DNA of 64,000 nucleotides from Asterochloris sp. CNOR1. Lineage: Eukaryota > Chlorophyta > Trebouxiophyceae > Trebouxiales > Trebouxiaceae. The notes under the pieces were generated by a model, which had not been told where the DNA came from, searched no databases, and saw nothing but the letters and a program-made list of their open reading frames with translations. Both the position numbers and the translations under genes were made by a program. Location of the stretch: the NCBI GenBank assembly GCA_963969365.1, contig OZ017757.1, forward strand, positions 1,116,001-1,180,000, written 5' to 3'. This document shows, piece after piece, positions 32,706-41,919 of the stretch; positions within the stretch are counted from its first letter, which is position 1, and the number at the start of each line of letters is the position of its first letter.

Positions 32706-35271
32706 CTAGCGTGAACGTTGGCAGGATTTGGTGGTGCCAATCATGGTGGATCCACAATGATAGCCTACGCAGCAATCTGAGTCTGACTGGCATTGGGGAC
32801 CATCACAAGATGGAGGAGGTGGGGTGCCTGCAAAAGAGCACAAGACATGAGACAAAGGTATGTCATGCACAGGACGAAGATCTGCAATCCAGTGGGGCAG
32901 GGACATGTGCTCCTCCGAGCAGCATGTGTGGCGTCCAAGACCAGCGTTGCACTTGCATTGCATTTGCCATTCCAACAGGCACTGCATGCTTGACAGACTT
33001 CAGAAGAGATGCAAGGTCTTGGGGTGTTGAGGAAGCTGCACAAAGTAGTGTACCCATGTATCAGCAGGCAAATGGCACCTGACAGACTTGGTGATACCTT
33101 GAGATAACAAAAACATGCCAATGCAGAGATCTCACCTGACACCAGATTCACATCCACCACGACTCCTCCAAGTGAGGTGCACTGCTGACTCCCGCCAACA
33201 TAGATGACACCGCCCTGAGCGACAGCTGTGACATTGATGATTTGTTCAACAGCTTCGTTCACCCATGAAACAGGAATGGCAAGGCCTGGGCTACCATCAG
33301 TGCTACATGGAGCCTCGGGCGCAGGGTAAACAAGGACTTGACATGTGCCATTGCTTGCAACCACAGTAGCATCGTGGTCAGCCCCAGTGTTGCATTTAGC
33401 GTAGGCGACGTGCGTCTGTGTGCTGACGGAGTCCCACACCGCATTGCAGTCGACCGCGGTTGGATGGGATGGTGACATGATCAAGTCTGTGTTGTTGACT
33501 ACATCATCCCAGATACCACCTGCAAGGCATCATAGGTTAGTGCAAAGAGTTTCTGGGACCACAAAGGCAGCCTTTTGGAGACCCTTAAACAGTAAGAGGC
33601 TCACCGGAAGGGTGCCATTCTGGAGTTGTTAAGGGTGTATCTGCATGCACAATCAACAACACACGTGGACTTCAGGACAACCTACGTACAAGTCAGTCAC
33701 AGTCAAGCCACATGATAACAAATTCTGTACAAGCACCACTCACTTTCATCGAGGGCCAGCACGGCTCGGCCCTCAACCTCAACAACTATGATGTCGTTGG
33801 CAGAGATGGGAGCGTTGACGTACGACAAGTTGCCTCCAATGTCCGCCACCCATAGACAGCTTTGATTGGCTTGTCCAGGCACACTGACAAATGCCGAAGC
33901 TTGGAATGCAGGGTGTTGAGTATAGCTTGGATTTGAGCCACTGTAGCAGTCAGTGGTGTTGACTGCAGACACACAAGACGTGTTGAGAAATGAACTGTTA
34001 ACTGCCACTGATTTCAAGCACACACATACACACATACCATTCTCAAGTGAAACACACTTTCTTGAAAGAGCTGGCATCTCACCAGGAACGGAAATATCGC
34101 TTCTCTTCTGATTCTTCGTCCGGTAGAGTCCACCCAAGATTGCAGCACCCGCAATCCTGGACCCAGGAACGGGAGAGACCAGAAGCAACGCAAAAGCAGT
34201 CGCTGCAAAGAATGTGCGGATGCCATTCGCAGTGAAGCTGGTGGCTGGAAGAGGCTGTACAGGAACAAGGTTCCCCGCCACAGGTGGGATACGGGCTTGA
34301 CCTGCAGCAATCAGAGCCAAAATTGTCAACCCTAGACCTGCAGAGATCAAGAGCAGAATTTATCAACAGCTGAAGGGGATGGGCGGAAGCCACAGATGCT
34401 TGCAAGATCGACCCAGACAGCATGCATCGTCAAGTCACAAAGACAGGTACAGAACACTCTGGACACCCCCAGCCTCTCCATTCATCACCTCATCTGAAGA
34501 GGTTGCGGGTTTTTTTGCATCACAACCTACTGAATGCTTTATCATCAGTGCAGGATCGTGCTGTCCCAACCACCCTTTTTCAAGTCTCACTCTCAAAAAC
34601 ACATCTGTCAAGTACTGGTAACACAACATGGACTCTTTGTAAAAAGCAGATGTCCTCACCAGTGTAGTCCTCATGAATGAGTACTCTGAAGCGATCAAAT
34701 CCACCAGGCACTCTGATTGGTGAATTGAATGCAGTTGGTGTTGCCAACTCAGCCACGAGCTCGTCCCCACGCCAGAGCTCAACTGTGGCAAAGTACCTTC
34801 CTCTGGCAAGAGTACCTGCATGCAGGGAGCAACGCTGTAAATACCTGTGGTGACAATTTGGCTGCAAATGCAAAGTTACAAGCAGCAGCACAGAAGGCAA
34901 AGGGCATCTAGGGGAGAGCTGCAACTGGTCCAATTGGCAACGAATAGCACGGATGTAACTACCAGCATGATGCAATACATGCAGCAGTTACGCTGCACTG
35001 AAGTGCTGCGTCACGGGTCCCTTGTGTAAGCACCTGTGATCGCAATCTGGTCCATGTTGAGACCAGCCACCACGGGGACTCCATTGCGAGGATCACCAGG
35101 GCCAAAAAACGTGACCCCAGGAAATGTCACGGCCTGCACGGTGGTTGATTGACCTGCGCCGAGCGTAACGTCCAGCGGGACGCCTTGGCTTGTGGTGGAG
35201 CTGGAGGCTATTACACTAAAGTCGGCTGCATTGACCGTCGCAAGAAGAAGGAGGGCAAGGCATTGCCACAT
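32706..35271 (-). CDS. Probable secreted cysteine-tailed protein, element cargo
   Basis: Seven exons join in phase: 35271-35034, 34815-34660, 34337-34083, 33962-33744, 33519-33136, 32997-32953, 32827-32706; about 472 residues, and every intron is phase 1. The N-terminus is a classic signal peptide (MWQCLALLLLATVNA|ADFS); an ATG at 35319 would add 16 residues. The middle has two hydrophobic stretches ('LGLTILALIAAG' and 'TFFAATAFALLLVSPVPG'), then a Cys- and Asn-rich ectodomain with NxS/T sites ('VNTTDCY', 'NLSYV', 'NVTAV'). The tail is a small disulfide-type module ('CQACSACWNGKC', 'CDGPQCQSDSDCCVGYHCGS'). No family is recognised. It may be a captured host gene. The third exon could instead start at 34301. 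Confidence 0.72.
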
Positions 35272-35818
35272 GCCTGCATGTAGACAAAATGCTCTTGGTG
35301 TCATGGAGCAACGCATCATCCTGTAGGAGGGCTCAACATCCGGTGTGACTCCTGCTTTCAGCCTGTAGTGGAGAGCTCTCAGTAGGAGCGCACACACGCG
35401 GCTACCCAGCAGCTTCTTGAGCTTTCTACTATGATGCCAGTAGTCAGCCACCGTCAAGATGCCACTAGCAGATCAGCCCAGCAGGTATGACCTTTCCTAA
35501 TCTGGTGTAGAATGCCAGTGGCAGAGCTCACCTGACGGCGCCGGCAGGAAGCTCTGCTTGCCCCTGCCTGCCATGCTGTCAGAGTCCACTGAGTTGGTTT
35601 TCCGTGCAAGGGGCCCTTGCCCGAACAACGGCTGACCGGCTCGCGGTAGACGGCAGGTGGGTTGTCTCTCCTGTATCCAGCAGCAAGCAGCCACCGCTCC
35701 TGCCGTAACACATGCACTCTGCACCCCCTCTCCCCCGTTGCTCCACGACCGCTTTTTGCGTCGAGGAACAGGGTCGCCGCCCTGCCCAAAACCTTCACTA
35801 TAGTCACACTCCGTGGTA
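35272..35818. promoter_or_regulatory. 5' region of the cargo gene up to the right TIR
   Basis: About 550 bases lie between the cargo gene start and the right TIR. No coding exon is evident, so the stretch probably carries the cargo promoter and 5' leader. Confidence 0.4.
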
Positions 35819-35860
35819 CTCCAGTGCCTGGGGAATTAGTCGACAAACCCCCTCGTCCGT
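35819..35860 (-). repeat. Right TIR of nested element
   Basis: Perfect inverse of 32398-32439; ends CCTCGTCCGT and is followed by ACTATT. Confidence 0.92.
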
Positions 35861-35866
35861 ACTATT
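35861..35866. repeat. Right target-site duplication ACTATT
   Basis: Second copy of the nested element's 6-bp target, followed by 'ggtcgcgacag', which continues the left arm as in the uninterrupted right arm. Confidence 0.9.
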
Positions 35867-36704
35867 GGTCGCGACAGCGTGCAATCCATACTGGGAGGGC
35901 CTTTCGACCCTCTGCAGGAGAAGGTGCAGCACCTGACCTGGGGCTGTAAGCATGTGCCTGCACAGCAAGCATCAATGGTTGTGGAAAGGCTCGCATGTCA
36001 CTGCACTCTGTGCTTGCGCTGCAAATGCCTGGGAGCCAACAGGCCTGGCAGCTTGCAGCGTGTCCTGTACTGCAGGTGACGGTGGTCCTGCAGGAGCTGA
36101 CCAGTACAGGCTAGCAGCACCACACAGGCTTTCTCGTGCAGGAGCAGGCTGTCAGGTCTCCTGCCTGTCCCTACCGGAGTGAGTGGGGGTCTGCACCGTG
36201 GGGCCCTGCTTTGTCACAGCCACTCTAAAAGCTGAGGGCCTCAGCAACTCCTTGGGGCAGTTCTGTGAGGCATCAGAATGCATCTTGGTTCAGCAGTCAC
36301 TGACTGGACAATCTCAACGTTGTATGCACAACTTGCAAAGTATGGACACTGATAGATGCTCCACAGCTCGCTCAGTCTGTCATCACTGATCATTCTGGCT
36401 GCACTGATGAGTCTGACAACACTGGCTGATCTGACTGCACTGGTATGCTGCAGAGACGGTGCTGCGCGCTCACAAGGTGGCATCTCTGCAGGTCCTGGAT
36501 GCCTGGAGGCCCTGTGTGTCCTGTCTCCTGTTTCACGCTTCATGACATGTGTCATTTGCAACATGCAGTGAGTGACAGTGTGTGCAAGCGCCCCATCATC
36601 GCGCCTGACTGGTGCCGGCCATGGGGCCATCTGCGTCCTCAGTAGCTTGGGCAGATGCTACAGCTGGTTCAGCTGGTGAAGACAGTGAATGCTGTGCTCC
36701 TGCT

Positions 36705-37046
36705 CAAATCATCATTCTTGCAGGGGTGGACACCAAAATATGGGCACACCAGAAGCAACAAGTGTACTGATATACATCTCCTCTCTCTGGCATACGTGTC
36801 CCAGCAAAGGTCACCCACTCGAAGTTCATGCTACAAACAGAGCTGGGCGTAAAGGTTCTAAAAGCCATCTTCATGCAAAGGGTGTTGTTTGGATATCACT
36901 GGGCTTCAACAATGGTAGGCATTCGCCATCTCCCACGACGAGACCTCCACCTGCACCCAGGGTAGTACATCATCTCCAGACGCTGACACTCAGGTACAAG
37001 CCTTGAAGCATGGGTGCTTTGGGGCACCCATGCTCCACAATCCACA
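36705..37046. other. Element centre, no gene seen
   Basis: These 340 bases lie between the left arm and the stop of the central gene. No supported exon and no repeat is visible; the stretch is probably that gene's 3' part. Confidence 0.5.
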
Positions 37047-38603
37047 TCAGCAGCATGCCATGGGACTGTTGTCGTCCATGGGGGCACCACTGCCACGCGA
37101 TGAGGTCGGGGCATTCACTTCCGTGCTGGAATGGGGGTCTGACCTGGTCAGACGGCCGCCCATCTGCTGCTTCAGCTGCAATATTGTCTCGATGATGGTG
37201 GCGTCGCGGTGGGATGCAGCCAATTCTTGGGCTGCCTGCCGGCGGTTCATCTCCTCCAGGTGAAGACCAACCACCCTCATGGCCTCTGCAAAGCCGCTTT
37301 CTGAGCTTGCCGCAGGAGCTGATGTTGACACCCCTGCACATGTAGGTAGCACCTTGAGCATGCTCCAAGCTGCCGGGCAGATTGAGAGTGCGCTGGCCAG
37401 TGCAATGATCAGCCTGGGGAGTGCAGGACAATGCAGCAACATCTCAGGATGCACGATGGCAGCCACAGCACCACCTATGTGCTGAACACAGCAAAGCAGA
37501 ACTGGAGCGGCAACCCAGCAGGCAAAGACCTCTTTGCACACCTGCAGGAGCGCCCAACCCTGCGCCACCAGCAACATTGCTCCCTCCTGCAGGGCAAGGC
37601 ATGACAGCGGTGAGCTGCAGGCCAGCAGCAAGGCTGCCGCTGCAGGCTGCCTGTGGGCCCAGACCAGCTTGCATTCTCCCTGCGACCAGGGCATGGCTCC
37701 ACCCTGAAAGCCTTGCACCTCAACAGCAGCAACAACGCAACCTCAACTATTGACGCGTTGTGGAGTGCACCGACCCATCCTCAACACTCTGCAGGATTCA
37801 CAGATGCAGCGCTGCCTTTTGGGTGATGCAGGGTCGAGCTGTGCAGTCCAGTCACATCCCCAAGCAGTGCAGGACTGGTGCGGTCATGCAAGAGGCCTTG
37901 TCATGCGACCACTGCGGTTCACAGGCTGACCAGCACTGGTTGGTGCAAGTCGGGGACTGGACAAGTCAATGTATTGTTGCTAGCCGGCTGCATGTTGCTG
38001 GCTCTGATCTGCAAGGACTGTGATGGATACCACAGAGAGGCTGCAGAGTCATTCCCACCTGGAGACTGAGCGGGCCTCCCCCCGGGCACCTGGTCTGGGC
38101 CTGCCCCTGCAAACAAGCAGCACCACCTCAGCCAGGTTGCAGATGTCATGGTGTACTGGGGCGGAGGCTGACGTCCACCTGCAGGGCACTGCCTTTCACT
38201 CCCAGAGCCAGATATGTTCGACAAAGCGTAGACTGCTGCCCAGACAGACTCACTTCAGCTATCAGGCAGCCTTTGCCAAGAGCAACCTCAGGGTACTACC
38301 GCTTGCCCCTGATGGGAACTGCGCGTTATGCAGCATGGAAGTGCAAGACATCTTCCTCTCCATCGTCACACGCTTACCTGCTGACACTAGCAGAGCATCT
38401 ATTTCCCTCAAGGTCAGTGGAGGTACCAACTCTGGAACTGCCGCCCTGGCCGCTGCCTCAAGCCTCTCCTGCGTCATCTTCTGCACCTCTGTCCCCAGTG
38501 TATCGCCTTCTGCATAGCCGTACTGGCGCATCACCCGGGAGAGCCGCTGCCTGCTGTCAGGTGGCAAGCCAGTGCTGGCAATGACCTCCTGGATCGTGAC
38601 CAT
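37047..38603 (-). CDS. Unknown helical protein in element centre (partly resolved)
   Basis: A first exon at 38603-38378 opens with ATG (MVTIQEVIASTGLPP) and reaches a good donor after 'EIDALLVSA'; it is charged and helical ('DTLGTEVQKMTQERLEAAAR'). The last exon, about 37342-37047, ends in a stop and encodes 'ESGFAEAMRVVGLHLEEMNR' followed by 'QELAASHRDATIIETILQLK', again a helical, DNA-binding-tail-like sequence. One or two exons between (around 38060-38185) are unclear. I recognise no family. The start lies just outside the right arm, so its promoter probably lies in that arm. Confidence 0.5.
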
Positions 38604-38688
38604 GACTGGCCTGCAGCAGGAGCACAACATTCACTGTCTTCACCAGCTGAACCAGCTGTAGCATCTGCCCAAGCTACTGAGGACGCAG

Positions 38689-39030
38689 ATGGCCCCATGG
38701 CCGGCACCAGTCAGGCGCGATGATGGGGCGCTTGCACACACTGTCACTCACTGCATGTTGCAAATGACACATGTCATGAAGCGTGAAACAGGAGACAGGA
38801 CACACAGGGCCTCCAGGCATCCAGGACCTGCAGAGATGCCACCTTGTGAGCGCGCAGCACCGTCTCTGCAGCATACCAGTGCAGTCAGATCAGCCAGTGT
38901 TGTCAGACTCATCAGTGCAGCCAGAATGATCAGTGATGACAGACTGAGCGAGCTGTGGAGCATCTATCAGTGTCCATACTTTGCAAGTTGTGCATACAAC
39001 GTTGAGATTGTCCAGTCAGTGGACTGCTGA
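38689..39030 (+). CDS. Arm ORF, unknown
   Basis: An open frame of 113 codons begins MAPWPAPVRRDDG and ends in a possibly helical part ('VVRLISAARMISDDRLSELW', 'SIYQCPYFASCAYN'). A closely similar frame occupies the left arm on the opposite strand (36630-36241). It could be an exon of the cysteine-rich arm gene downstream. No family is recognised, and support is only that both arms keep it open. Confidence 0.3.
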   Translation: MAPWPAPVRRDDGALAHTVTHCMLQMTHVMKRETGDRTHRASRHPGPAEMPPCERAAPSLQHTSAVRSASVVRLISAARMISDDRLSELWSIYQCPYFASCAYNVEIVQSVDC

Positions 39031-39659
39031 ACCAAGATGCATTCTGATGCCTCACAGAACTGCCCCAAGGAGTTGCTGAGGCCCTCAGCTTTTAACGTGG
39101 CTGTGACAAAGCAGGGCCCCACGGTGCAGACCCCCACTCACTCCGGTAGGGACAGGCAGGAGACCTGACAGCCTGCTCCTGCACGAGAAAGCCTGTGTGG
39201 TGCTGCTGGCCTGTACTGGTCAGCTCCTGCAGGACCACCGTCACCTGCAGTACAGGACACGCTGCAAGCTGCCAGGCCTGTTGGCTCCCAGGCATTTGCA
39301 GCGCAAGCACAGAGTGCAGTGACATGCGAGCCTTTCCACAACCATTGATGCTTGCTGTGCAGGCACATGCTTACAGCCCCAGGTCAGGTGCTGCACCTTC
39401 TCCTGCAGAGGGTCGAAAGGCCCTCCCAGTATGGGTTGCACGCTGTCGCGACCAATAGTGGTTGTGGTTGCGCGCCCGAGTTCCAGGACCTCCAAGGGGT
39501 TTCTTGAGCTTACTCTTATAGTACTCGGCCGTTCACCCTGCGGATGCCAGAACTCCGCCCCAGCTCACCAGCCGTGGCTTCGTTGTGTGCTGCTTCAGCC
39601 GGAAGGAACAGCGGTTGCACCCATAGGCAAGGAGGGGCAGGAGAGGCAGAGACACTGGC

Positions 39660-40615
39660 AGTGAATCCGAGCATGTGAAGCCCAACAAGGTGTGCGAGGT
39701 CTGTGGCTCTGGTCCATGGCTGTTTCCTGCAAGCTTCACTGAGGCATCTGCTGAATCCTACAGAGGAGCAGGGGTGCCACTGCCATAGCTGAGGCTGATG
39801 CCAATGCTGAAAGATCTGGGGGTGACAGTGGTGGGGCAGGAGTGAAGATTGTGGAGGAGCCTGATGCTCACACCTGCCTCTGCTGACAGGAAGGGGCCCT
39901 GTTGGGAGATGTGGAAGCTTGAGGTGCGTTTCTGTTTGCAGCCTGCTGCAGGCCTCCAGCGCTGCTGCAACCCATTCATGTATCACTATTGGCTGCAGTG
40001 TTGCAAGTGCAGCAAGAAGTGTATTGATCAGGAGGGCCCTGGCTCCCAGACCTGGGTACCCTGTGTCAAAGACTTCAACTGTTGCCATGAGGGAGGCCCA
40101 GCCCAGGTCTGCAGGCAGTGTGCTGCTAAGATGAGCTTGGACAATGAGAGAGTGGCGGGTTCAACTGAGACCGGGAGAGCCTCCCATTGCAATGGCTGCT
40201 GGATGAGTTGGCTGCTGGTGTCTGACTCCCGCACACATCCAAATACCTGCTGCTGACACATCCATATCTGCTGCAGGAAGAGTACAAGGGGGAGGTCTTC
40301 CATGAGCTCATTGCAGAGTGGAAGGCTGGGAAGCTTACTTGGGCCAGCCTGTCTGCTAAGGTGCCAATCTCTGTCATTGCCAGGGCTGAGATGGAGCAGG
40401 ATGGTCAAGAGCCTGACATGGTGACCCTCAAGGCCTTTGATAGGATTTTGACTGCACTGTCCCAGGCCAAGCAGGTGAGCTTTGACGCAAAGCTTGCATT
40501 GCATCCATTGCTTGATGCTTCACTGCACCAACTGACTGGACACTCTATGCTGCAGCTGGAAACCCCTGATAAACCACTGGGTCCAGATGACCAGCATCCA
40601 GATGACCAAAAATGA
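39660..40615 (+). CDS. Cysteine-rich protein gene carried by the arm (approximate)
   Basis: Several fragments on one strand look coding and are identical between arms: 'KPNKVCEVCGSGPWLF' (~39677-39730), a dense cysteine segment near 39985-40140 ('YWLQCCKCSKKCIDQEG', 'CCHEGGPAQVCRQCAAKM'), and an acidic helical end (40277-40615) with 'EVFHELIAEWKAGKLTWASL' and a stop after 'DDQHPDDQK'. The CxxC pairs suggest zinc binding. Splicing between fragments is not settled. No known transposase or zinc-finger family is recognised. The matching left-arm copy lies at 32250-31236 on the minus strand. Confidence 0.45.
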
Positions 40616-40935
40616 ATCCTCATCTGTTCTACATGCAATCTACATGCTCTCCGCGAGCAAAAAGGAGACTTTTCGTCCCACTGGGTTGCTTTTGGGAGCA
40701 TGTAACCATTCAGACCCTGCTAGAAGTGAGTGGGATGGGGGTTGTGATGGCACCTGCCTAATCCAGTCAAACTCCTGCCAGCAGGTCACTTCCAACGATA
40801 TCCAACGAGATTCTAGCAAGTCCCATGGGAGTCCAAATGGGGGAGGTGCCCGGCTTCAGCAAAATTCATAGGTTTAACCCTAGATGAGCGGTGGGATTCT
40901 CGCGAATATATGGGAAGTCAGGTGACATCCTACCT

Positions 40936-40941
40936 TGGGCC
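40936..40941. repeat. Right target-site duplication TGGGCC
   Basis: Matches 30910-30915 and directly follows the right end of the compound element. Confidence 0.85.
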
Positions 40942-40999
40942 AAGGGCCAGCGTTTGGGGCTGAATTTACGGGGTTGGCAGAAAACAAGAAAATAACTCA

Positions 41000-41633
41000 T
41001 GGCAGGGCCTGTCAACACCACAGACGAGGCCGCCCCTAGAAGAAGCAAGTGGCCCCTTGCTCATCGAGCAGTCAGCAGCTACCTGCAGTTGAAGTCTTCA
41101 TTCATGCAGGACCACGGCTGACCTTCTCAGATGACTTGAATGTAGAGCCAAACTCTAAGAATTCACAATCAAACGAGCACCCAGAAACAGCAATCACAGC
41201 CAACTTTGGTGTGCAGTGCTTGATTGGCTCTGCCATTGCATGCATCTTTTTATGGACAACAGTTGTGACGCTCCGCAGGACTTCTCAAGCATGGCAGCGT
41301 CTACAGCATGGCAGTTCCAGGACTGAGCTCATCAGCCACAAAAGTCCTCTCTGGCCCACAGCACTCGAGCATTGCTGTGTCCTACAACAATCAGGACCCA
41401 GCTCTTATTGTCACATTGGTTGCTGACCAGCAAGGGCCCATCAGCTGCACCTTTTTGGTCTCTGTCAGGGAGCACAATCAGGAAACAGCACAGGTCGGTG
41501 AGTCCCGTTTATTGTCAGATTGCGCAGATGGTTTGATGTTGATGCTAATCTGTAACTACCGTGACTCAAGGTGCAGGTGCAGGTCCAGGTCACAGCCAAT
41601 GTCATGGCAAAGGTCAGCACCCATGAAGAATGA
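41000..41633 (+). CDS. Small unknown gene beside the element
   Basis: An ATG at 41000 opens 'MAGPVNTTDEAAPRRSKWPL', which stays open to about 41120. A second coding-like stretch (~41282-41493) reads 'LLKHGSVYSMAVPGLSSSAT', then 'ALIVTLVADQQGPISC' up to a donor after 'NQETAQ'. A last short exon from about 41589 gives 'VTANVMAKVSTHEE' and a stop at 41633. The join between the first and second parts is not settled. No family is recognised. It begins 59 bp from the element's end, so it or its promoter may have been touched by the insertion. Confidence 0.4.
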
Positions 41634-41919
41634 GTGGTGACGGCAATGCACTCTCAGACAGCAAGGTGCTGGCACGCTACTTACAGGGTCAAGGCAAGCC
41701 CCATCTACGGCCAAGTGTTCATCAGATGGGCTCTGTGGAAGAGCAGGACTCTGATGACAGTGGTTGAAGAACAGCCATGACCTGCTGCATTGTGCTAAAG
41801 AGGCAGCGTACATCAGGCCAAGTTCACAGCAGGCAGTCACAGGCAAGGCATCAGTGGGCAGATTGTCAGACCATCATCTGCTCATGTGGGGCATCATCTC
41901 TTGAACAGGTGCCATCAGC
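41634..41919. other. Intergenic, nothing recognised
   Basis: No supported exon, repeat or RNA gene is visible in this gap between the small gene and the 3' end of the Q-rich gene. Confidence 0.5.

Larger units (their letters stand above)
32398..35860. mobile_element. Nested 3.46-kb element with 42-bp perfect TIRs
   Basis: Both ends share a perfect 42-bp inverted repeat starting ACGGACGAGGGGGTTTGTCG (32398-32439 and 35819-35860). A 6-bp duplication ACTATT flanks it, and the unfilled site survives in the right arm, so the borders are exact. No transposase is recognisable. The only clear content is a spliced gene for a secreted protein on the minus strand (32706-35271). The duplication length fits few cut-and-paste families; assignment is left open. 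Confidence 0.9.
30916..36704 (+). repeat. Left inverted arm, split by a nested element
   Basis: Excluding the nested insertion and one target copy (32398-35866), the arm is about 2,320 bases, matching the right arm base for base over long stretches. The homology stops sharply at 'gtgctcctgct' (36704). Arm coding content is on the minus strand here. Confidence 0.88.
30916..40935. mobile_element. Compound element with 2.3-kb terminal inverted repeats
   Basis: Two nearly identical arms in inverse orientation (left 30916-36704, interrupted; right 38615-40935) flank a 1.9-kb unique centre. Termini read AGGTAGGATG…CATCCTACCT and are bracketed by a perfect 6-bp duplication TGGGCC, so the whole is one inserted unit of about 6.55 kb before the nested insertion. 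AG…CT ends with 6-bp duplications are also known from Polinton/Maverick elements, but no capsid, PolB, integrase or ATPase gene is visible, so family is unassigned; a non-autonomous or fold-back element is equally possible. The arms look young because they differ at few sites. It inserted 190 bp upstream of the CBM20 gene. Confidence 0.8.
38615..40935 (-). repeat. Right inverted arm, uninterrupted
   Basis: Complete 2.32-kb arm. It is the inverse of the left arm minus the nested insertion and preserves the unfilled ACTATT site at 39454-39459. It ends CATCCTACCT followed by TGGGCC. Confidence 0.9.

Noticed and set aside
30916-40935. LTR retrotransposon or retrovirus-like copy
   Set aside because: The long repeats are inverted, not direct, and no reverse transcriptase, integrase or gag-like sequence was found.
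30916-40935. Firm assignment to Polinton/Maverick
   Set aside because: The AG…CT ends and 6-bp duplication fit, but no core gene of that group was recognised, so the family was left open.
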